A DNA stretch of 64,000 nucleotides, taken from the NCBI GenBank assembly GCA_047967505.1, contig CM106540.1; one strand, 5' to 3'. Position 1 is the first letter of the stretch; each line of letters opens with the position of its first letter. The notes under the pieces were generated by a model that saw only the letters and a program-made list of their open reading frames with translations, made no database searches and had not been told where the DNA came from. The stretch comes from Dipteris shenzhenensis. Taxonomy: Eukaryota > Polypodiophyta > Polypodiopsida > Gleicheniales. A program made the position numbers and the translations under genes. Shown here piece by piece: positions 57,369-64,000 of this stretch.

Positions 57369-58016
57369 AGTACTCAACTTAGCTCATTCATACCCTAAGG
57401 TACTAGTTTCTAGAAGAATCACTCATCCATACTTCCAGCAACAATTCCATAACAAGGATTCACTACATCCCTTTGCTCCAATGTAGCAAAAGAAGATTCA
57501 GCCCAGTGCACAAGAAAGACTACTTTTCATGATCTTCATTGACAACACTCCAACAACCATGAACTTTGCACGAACCAAAGAACTGGATCGAGATCAAGAA
57601 GGGGGGCATGTTAACCAATTGGTTAACAATGTGCCACCACTAGTTAGTGAGGCCATTTGATGGATAGTGGCAAGTCCAAAGAGCTCTAGGATGAGTACTT
57701 GGCTCACTCAAACCCTAAGGTGCCAATTTTCGAAAGAATCACTCATCCATACTTCCAACAACAATTCCATAACAAGGATCCACTACATCCGTCTACTGCA
57801 ATGTAGAAAAAGAAGATTTGGCCTAATGCACAAGAAAGAATACTTTGCATGATCTTCATTGTTGACAGCACTCCAACAACCATGAGCTTTGCATGATCTA
57901 AGAGGACTGGATCGAGATCAAGAAGGGGGGCATGTTAACCGATTGGTTAACAATATGCCACCACTGGTTAGTGATGTCATTTGATGGATAATGGCAAGTC
58001 CATAGAGCTAGGATTG
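57369..58016 (+). repeat. 324-bp direct repeat of a gypsy-type 3' end (pol tail, polypurine tract, LTR start)
   Basis: Units 57369-57692 and 57693-58016. Each has the end of a coding stretch (ELDRDQEGGH frame), a polypurine tract AGAAGGGGGGCA and an LTR start. The LTR start in unit 1 is TGTTAACCAATTGGTTAACA (57609-57628), a perfect 20-bp palindrome; in unit 2 it is the same with one change (57933-57952). Unit divergence is moderate (roughly one difference per 10 bp), so the duplication is old. The DRDQEGG-type ending suggests Ty3/gypsy. Confidence 0.7.
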
Positions 58017-58554
58017 TTCCATGGATCCAAATAGATGCAAGATGGTTGCAAAAGAATGAGGAAAGAGAGGTATATTGGGAATAGGGTTGACCCTCCCTTT
58101 CAAAGGTGACATGTATAAAAGGTCATGTGGTTGACTTTGGTCTTCATTGTTGGATGCACAAGTTTGGTATACAAGCTCCCTCTTCTCTTCCAAGAGGGTT
58201 TTTGGGGTGTTCTCTTGTTTCCTTTGTAGTGCCTTTGTGTTTGCCATTCCACCCCCATTCATTCTCCTCTTCTCTTCCCCTTCTCCCCTCTCCCCTTTCC
58301 CTCCTTCTCTTGCGGAAACACATTGGAGCAATCTTGAGTGACACTTAGAGATGGCATGTGCCTTGCATTGCTCTCACAAGGAGTAGCTTGGAGTGGAGGC
58401 TCCATCAGCATTCCTTCAAGATCCTCAAAACACACGAGTCACCGTCAGGACTACACAAAGCCTTGGCGTAGACTGAACCATTTACCATCACTAACATTGC
58501 ACATCAAGAGGCTAAAGGGAAATGCCAATAGAGCCAAGGAACCATAGCTCCAAT
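57933..58554 (+). repeat. putative gypsy LTR, 3' end undefined
   Basis: Begins with the palindromic TGTTAACCGATTGG after the polypurine tract and continues into C/T-rich leader-like sequence (TTCTCCTCTTCTCTTCCCC at about 58262). It runs into a C-family LTR at 58555, which may have inserted into it. The true end is not visible. Confidence 0.5.
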
Positions 58555-59090
58555 TGTAAGAAAACAATACAACGTCTGTGCTCAACAGATATAGATGGCC
58601 CTACCTGCATGCTGGAAATAGTAGAGGACAGAGGTTGGATGCTAAGGAATCAAGATTGCTGTAGCCAGTGATGATTATGGGCTTCACGAGCTTGCTCTTA
58701 TATAGCCACCAGCTATAGTCAGTTAGACCCAATTGGGTGACGGACCCAGTCCACCCAAAACGTCGACTGGGGGTCGGTCTCGAAATAGGCCACCGACCAC
58801 ACGACAGAACCGTGGCACAAAATAGAATAACTAACTACGGTATCCGTTTGGCCCAAAGCCATTCGGGATCATCTGGGGCTCCAAACGGGCCCCACAACCC
58901 GAGAGTGGGCTGCCCTATAAAATGCTTCATCTACCCTCAGTGCGGTCAATCATGGGATGCCTTCCCACACTTGCATGTAGCCTAGTTGGTAATGTGCCAA
59001 CTCTATCTAAAGCCGTCCAACCATCAAGCCACACATGGCCCCCACCTGGTGTCCAAACTAGGACCTACCGGATAACCGAGCTACTCAAAT
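58555..59090 (-). repeat. second part of a C-family LTR, cut at the E insertion point
   Basis: Matches 40130-40765 of the intact C LTR: TGTAAGAAAA at the left edge, then GGTCGGTCTCGAAATAGGCC and GGACCTACCGGATAA. It breaks off at CTACTCAAAT (59081-59090) where the intact copy continues GCCTTCTCC. The missing first 90 bp is exactly what is found at 28021-28110. Left flank CCAAT (58550-58554). Confidence 0.9.
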
Positions 59091-59261
59091 TGATAGTGCT
59101 CTCAACGAAAGCAAGAACGAAAGAGGGAGAGAGAGAAACAGAGAGCCACACAAGTTTTGGTGGGTGCAGAACCACCCTAATCTTCTTGTTCATTCATTTA
59201 TATATGTGTTTAAGTATTGTACATAACCGGGGTAAAAGCATAGTGACCTTTAACCCCCACA
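59091..59261 (-). repeat. 3' LTR of copia E (171 bp)
   Basis: Starts TGTGGGGGTTAAAGGTCAC and ends GAGCACTATCA on the minus strand. It is preceded by the polypurine-like AAGTGGGAGGT (59262-59272). Same length as 28111-28281. Confidence 0.9.
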
Positions 59262-60258
59262 ACCTCCCACTTAAAGGACAATGTGCCTTTAAGGGAGAAC
59301 AACCAGTGAGCATACTATCCAATGCCCATCAATACATGACAATACTGAAACTGCTGACTAGGTAGACTCTTCGTCAGCATATCTACAAGGTTATCATCTG
59401 TATGAACCTTGACAAGCTCTATGCACTTGTCCTCAAGTACCTCCCTGATGAAATGGTATCTGACCTCAATGTGTTTGGTCTTTGCATGAAAGACCAGATT
59501 TCGTGCTAGCTGAATAGCACTCATGGAATCACTATGCAATGTCGGTACACCTGTATAAATCCCCAAATCTCCTGCTAGTCGATCAAGCCATATAGGCTCC
59601 TTGCAACCCTCTATGGCTGCAACATACTCAGCCTCTATGGTAGACAAAGCAATGCACTTCTGTGCACGAGACATCCACGACACTGCACCACGTGCAAAGG
59701 TGAATACATAACCAGAAGTGGATCTCCTACTATCCACATGCCCTGCATAGTCTGAATCTATGTACCCAAGTACATGCATGTCTCTTCTACCAAAGCAAAT
59801 GCACCTCTCCTTGGTACCCTTCATGTACCTCATGATGCACTTAATTGCCTCCCAATGCCTCTTTCCTGGATTACCCATATACCGGGTAACTCCCAACCAC
59901 TAATGCATAAGGAACCTTGGCCATCATGGCCCTCTCCTCATCTAATTTGGGACTATCTGTATGACTCAGTTTCACATATGGAGGCAATGGAGTACTCACT
60001 GCCTTCCCCCCCTCCATATTGAAATGCTGCAATACTTTTATAACATACTCCTTTTGTGAAAGCCAAAGGAGTTTCCTACTACGATCACGCGTAATGCTCA
60101 TACCAAGAATATGACTTGCAAGTCCCAAATCCTTCATATCAAAGGCCTCATGTAACTTGGCCTTTAATGCATCTAGCTCATAAGTATTTTTGCTAGCCAA
60201 TAGCATATCATACACATATAGTGCCAGGATTATCAGGCTATTATCCTTAGCCCTTTTA

Positions 60259-61251
60259 TTTTTTTTTTCTAAGAAAGAGACTTCCATTAAGTAAGAGAAA
60301 AAACCCGCGAGAGCAAGCTCAAAGCGGAATACATCATGAAATCATGAGATAAATAAAAAACCCCCTTAGAGTGAGGTGGAAAACAACCAAGGCTGAGGTT
60401 GAAAGTGCCACCTCAACCCTATAGTAGTCTCAGAGAAGAAAGGAGAATCCTTCCATTCCCTAAAGAAAGAAGCCCTCCTAGCTGAGGCTGCACGGGAGTC
60501 TCCCTACATACCCGTCCATATGGCCATCAAAGTATGTACGGTGTCTGTCCAAATACTAGCCAATGTGTGCGAGGGATGAACCTGAGTACCCTCCAAAGCC
60601 TCTGTGCATCTGGCTCTCTAGATATACCAAGATGCTATGCTCGCTAGAGTCTCCCAAGAAGTATCCACAAAGGCATGTACAGTTGTAAAAGGAAGGTGTG
60701 GTACCACATCCGACGAACAAGACTCAGTCTGATGACATCATACCGAAATGGCCCGAGAGGAGTCAAATCTCTCATAGAATACCTGAGGCCCTGTAAGAGA
60801 AAGCCAAGCCACTGAGCCCCATGTCATAAAAAATGGGGAGTGGGAAAAGTGACTGAAAATCCTAGCTACCCCCATCCAAATCATCCTCACCTTTTTGCAA
60901 TCCCATAAGCAATGTTGAATAGTCTCCGAAGTAGAGAGGCATTGAGGGCAAGTAGGGTCGGCTCCGAATGTGGACCTCCAAAGGTTCACTGCAATCCCAC
61001 CATGGATAGAAAGGCAAAAGAAGATAGAGATCTTTCTATTCCTGTGGGATTTCCAGAGTCTCCTCCAGAAGCACCTCTACAGATCTGCAGTGATATCAAA
61101 TGTCTCCCAGTCAGGAACTCTGGAAGGTCTCCAACCTCTACTACTGAGCTGATATCTCCTGGCATTACTGACTGTGTAACGAAAGAAGGGGATGCTCTTC
61201 TCTCGATGCCCTACGTCAATCCACTCCCACTCTCCGGGGTCCCACTGCAAA
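60259..61251 (-). mobile_element. 5'-truncated L1-type LINE with 17-bp target duplication
   Basis: Sits inside the RT region of Copia-E. Both sides carry TATCCTTAGCCCTTTTA (60242-60258 and 61252-61268), a perfect 17-bp duplication, and a poly-T run follows the left copy (a poly-A tail on the minus strand). Long variable duplications and an A tail are hallmarks of LINE insertion. About 990 bp of the 3' end remain. Confidence 0.93.
60738..60989 (-). pseudogene. LINE ORF2 C-terminal zinc-binding region (zf-RVT type)
   Basis: WRSTFGADPTCPQCLSTSE, then TIQHCLWDCKKVRMIW. The C-x2-C...H-x4-C arrangement is the zf-RVT domain found at the end of plant L1 reverse transcriptases. The RT itself is missing because of 5' truncation. 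Flanking minus-strand frames show further ORF2-like text but with stops. Confidence 0.8.
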
Positions 61252-64000
61252 TATCCTTAGCCCTTTTAGTGTAGAGGCAGTGATCAATTTCACTCCTTCT
61301 AAAACCCTTGGACCGAATGAAAGCATCAAACTTCTGATACCATTCTCTAGGCGCTTGCTTAAGACCATAGAGACTCTTCTTCAGCTTGCAAACTAAATGC
61401 TCTTTGCCCTTTTCTTCAAAGCCTTCCGGCTGCACCATGTAAATTTCCTCATGCAGATCCCCATGCAAGAAAGCTATCTTGACATCCATCTGCATAAGCT
61501 CCATATCTTCTGCTACCACTAGTCTAAGCATGCATCTAAGTGTGGTCATCTTCATAACCAGAGAGAATATCTCATCAAAGTCCACACCCTTCTCTTGCTT
61601 GAACCCTTTAGCGACCAAACGGGCCTTGCACCTAGGCACATCATCACTTGTGACCTTCATCTTGTAGACCCATTTACATGGCAATGCTTTCTTTCCACGT
61701 GGCAAAGAAACCAAGTCCCAAGTCTTATTTTTCATAAGTGAACTCATCTCTGATTGCATAGCATACTCCCACTTGCATTGATCCTTATGTATCAAAGCCT
61801 CTCTGTAGCAAGAAGGCTCCCCGCAATCAGTAAGCATCACATAGTCCACCCCTCGAACAAACCTATCAGACGGTCTAGACACTCTAGATGATCTTCTCAA
61901 GGGTATTTCAGCTTGCTCTCCCACCTGCATATCAGCCACATTTGGCTCATCATTTCCACCAATAGATGATCCATCATCTACCCTTGATTGTATACCTATG
62001 GGAGTACTTGGTGGTACCATTTCTTGCACATTTGGTGCATGGACAGCTTGTTGTCTATCAACATATGTAGGTGGATTCACATCCTGGAAAGTGATTCTCC
62101 TCATTTCCACATCCCTCATGGGTGCCTTATGCATCTTCTTCTCATTGAAGACTACATCATGGGTGCCTTATGCATCTTCTTCTCATTGAAGACTACATCA
62201 TGGCAGCGTATGATCTTCTTTGCTTCTGGATCCCAGAGACGATAGCCCATCTCTCCACTTTCACCATAACCCAGAAAGATGCATTTCCTAGACTTAGGAT
62301 CTAGCTTCTTTCGAAGCTCTTTTGGCACATGTGCATATGCCTCACACCCAAATATATGCAAATGACAGTAAGAGGGCTTCTTGCCACTCCATGCCTCTTC
62401 AGGAATACCATCATCCAAACTCTTACTAGGTGATCTATTGATCACATGCACTGCAGTCTTCATTGCCTCAGCCCAAAAACCACTAGAAAGACTTGCATTG
62501 GAAAGCATGCATTGCAACCTTTCTTGAATGGTACGATTCATCTTTTCTGCAATTGGATTTTGCTCTGGAGTACGAGGGGATGTGAGCTCCCTCTTAGTCC
62601 CACATGTATCACAGAAATGCTGAAAGTCATGAGAGAGATACTCTCCACCATTGTCAGTCCGTAGGCATTTAAGCATTCTACCTGACTGATTCTCAACCAA
62701 GGCCAGCCATTTTTGAAATACCTGGAACACATCACTCTTCCGAGCTATAGCATAAGCCCACACTTTCCTAATTGCATCATCAATGAATGTCACATAGTAT
62801 TCAGCTCTGCCTAATGACCGTGTAGGCATGGGACCACATACGTCTGAATGCACCAAATCAAGCTTTTCAAACTCTTTCTTTTCCCTTCTTTTATGGGCTG
62901 ATTTAGTCTGCTTCCCATAGAGACAATGTTCATAAAATTCAAAATCAGAGAAACTCAAATGCGGTACATAACCCAAACGGCATAAGAGTTTCATCCCATT
63001 TTGGCTCATATGGCCCAACCGGCAATGCCATAAAGAAGTGCTTGGCTGCTCAGTTATTGCAACTATTGGGGTAAAGGGCAGTGTGCCCACAGCAACAACA
63101 TGATCAAATACCCCTTATACATGTAAGGGATACAAAGTCCCACACTTGGCACCCCTAGCCAAAAGCATAGAGCCCTTCTAAATTTTCCAACTTCCAAAAC
63201 CAAAGTTGGTCTGAAAACTAGCATCATCTAGCTGACTCGTTGAAATGAGACTCTTGGTCAGCTTAGGCACATGTCTCACATTTTTCAAAATAAATGCAAA
63301 CCCATTTGCAAAAGAAAACTTTATGTCACCTACTCCCACTATGTCACATGCATAAGTGGAGAACCATTCCCTATGGGGAGTAACATGAAATGAAGCACCA
63401 AAATCCAAAATCCAATCCTGGGAATATGCATCATCTGAAGTGGTAAGCAACTCTACAGATAAACTAGACATGAAGAGAATGTCATTGTCACTATCATGTG
63501 TGACTGCATTGATCTCCTCAATCTTCACTTTTCCTTTGTCCTCCCTTGGACTCTCTTCCTTCTGATTTGCACCCCAATTTGCATTCTTTTTCTTATCCTT
63601 TTGCTCTCTTTTTAGCTTGTAGCAATCCTTTTTCATGTGGCCCTTCTTACCATAGTGGTAACACTCAATGTTCCATGCCCTGGATTTGCTACGAGACTTC
63701 CCTCTTTCTTGGGACTTCCCCCTGAACTGTGATCTGCCCCTTTGCACATTTAAGGCTGCATCCTGCTTGTTGCCATTCATAGACTTCTGTCTAATCTCCT
63801 TGGCCAACAAGCTACCCACAACATCATCAAACTTCAGTACTCCACTAGGTGTAGAGTACTGACAGCTGTAGGAAAGGTATCCCATGAGGATGGCAATGAA
63901 CATAAGAGAAATATTGCCTGTCTCCGCATCAAAATTCATCTTTTGAGCCTGAAGCTGCCTGAAAATAATATTGAATTCATTCAAGTGAGAAGCAATGGAA

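Larger units (their letters stand above)
59315..63984 (-). pseudogene. copia gag-pol of Copia-E, interrupted
   Basis: The zinc knuckle reads CYHYGKKGHMKKDC, with the second Cys changed to Tyr (about 63660). The protease site is WILDFGASFH, with the usual DSG now DFG (about 63410). GAG-pre-integrase LWHCRLGHMSQNGM is near 63030, followed by EHCLYGKQ. Integrase has HSDVCGPM, RTDNGGEYLS and PEQNPIAEKMNRT. RT has LPCKWVYKMKVTSDD, QMDVKIAFLHGDLHEEIYM and [18 protein letters not shown]; the catalytic motif reads LYVYDML, with the first Asp of YVDD replaced by Tyr. RNase H has STIEAEYVAA and FHAKTKHIEVRYHFIRE. Frames are otherwise long. The pol frame is broken by a 41-bp tandem duplication (62117-62198) and the LINE insertion. 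The start lies beyond the window. Confidence 0.92.
59091..64000 (-). mobile_element. Copia-E: copia element with 171-bp LTR, 5' side beyond the window
   Basis: On the minus strand: gag with zinc knuckle (63984-63200), integrase (63090-62152), RT (62134-61269 and 60241-59871), RNase H (59896-59315), polypurine tract and 3' LTR (59091-59261). It is inserted in a C-family LTR, with the adjoining ATTTG (59086-59090 on the minus strand) as target duplication. A LINE fragment interrupts RT at 60259-61251. The 5' LTR of what may be the same insertion is at 28111-28281. Confidence 0.92.

Noticed and set aside
1-64000. Bacterial-type features (CRISPR arrays, operons, ribosome binding sites)
   Set aside because: The content is eukaryotic transposons with spliceosomal introns and plant primer sites; the spaced palindromes lack the uniform spacers of CRISPR.

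Overview
The window is repeat-dense nuclear DNA of a land plant, most likely a seed plant with a large genome. I cannot place it further. The evidence is layered Ty1/copia elements with plant-type initiator-Met primer sites (TGGTATCAGAG), CACTA (En/Spm) elements with a tnp2 transposase, a Ty3/gypsy gag-protease remnant, an L1-type LINE fragment, fold-back repeats and two kinds of transposon-like pseudogenes. I found no intact host gene, tRNA, rRNA or CRISPR. Most long ORFs in the first 24 kb are artefacts of purine/pyrimidine simple sequence.

Layout. 1-2499: 3' half of a copia element (Copia-1) inserted into a CACTA element. 2500-14881: CACTA material. A minus-strand accessory gene arm (ORF X) lies left of a plus-strand tnp2 gene. 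A solo LTR (6276-6885, TSD CGCTA) sits in the middle. A truncated LTR element (10438-11157) joins this to a second, inverted ORF X arm that ends in a CACTA terminus at 14881. 14882-17994: C/T-rich degenerate repeats and an unrecognised ORF pair. 17995-23535: a second CACTA copy on the minus strand. 24530-28110: a 5'-truncated copia element (C) whose 3' LTR is cut by a 171-bp LTR plus primer site of another copia family (E). 29321-33066: an unrecognised minus-strand gene remnant bracketed by arrays of a 20-bp palindrome, a candidate undescribed DNA transposon. 33571-34065: a 495-bp hairpin. 34890-36510: a DUF7869-like pseudogene. 37282-39619: gypsy gag-protease remnant. 40130-43725: copia D (C family, minus) with an internal 763-bp tandem duplication. 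43730-44330 and 55160-55770: minus-strand pseudogenes sharing a W-DG-SQFK / WNFFG-RHGKGxHDGA / CxCxxC signature. 47145-52609: a complete copia element (Copia-2, minus) with two LTRs, primer site, polypurine tract and a perfect 5-bp TSD. 57369-58554: gypsy tail with an internal 324-bp direct repeat. 58555-59090: the other half of a C-family LTR. 59091-64000: copia E (minus), carrying a LINE fragment with a 17-bp TSD and running off the window.

Two observations stand out. First, the two ends of what looks like one E element inserted in one C LTR lie 31 kb apart in opposite orientation, each with half of the C LTR and one of the two 5-bp TSD copies. This is what an inversion of at least about 36 kb, or a misjoined assembly, would leave. 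Second, comparison of the copia copies shows that most premature stops are C-to-T changes (CAG to TAG, CGA to TGA) or the reverse-strand equivalent, as expected from cytosine methylation and deamination of silenced elements. All coordinates and mismatch counts were made by eye.
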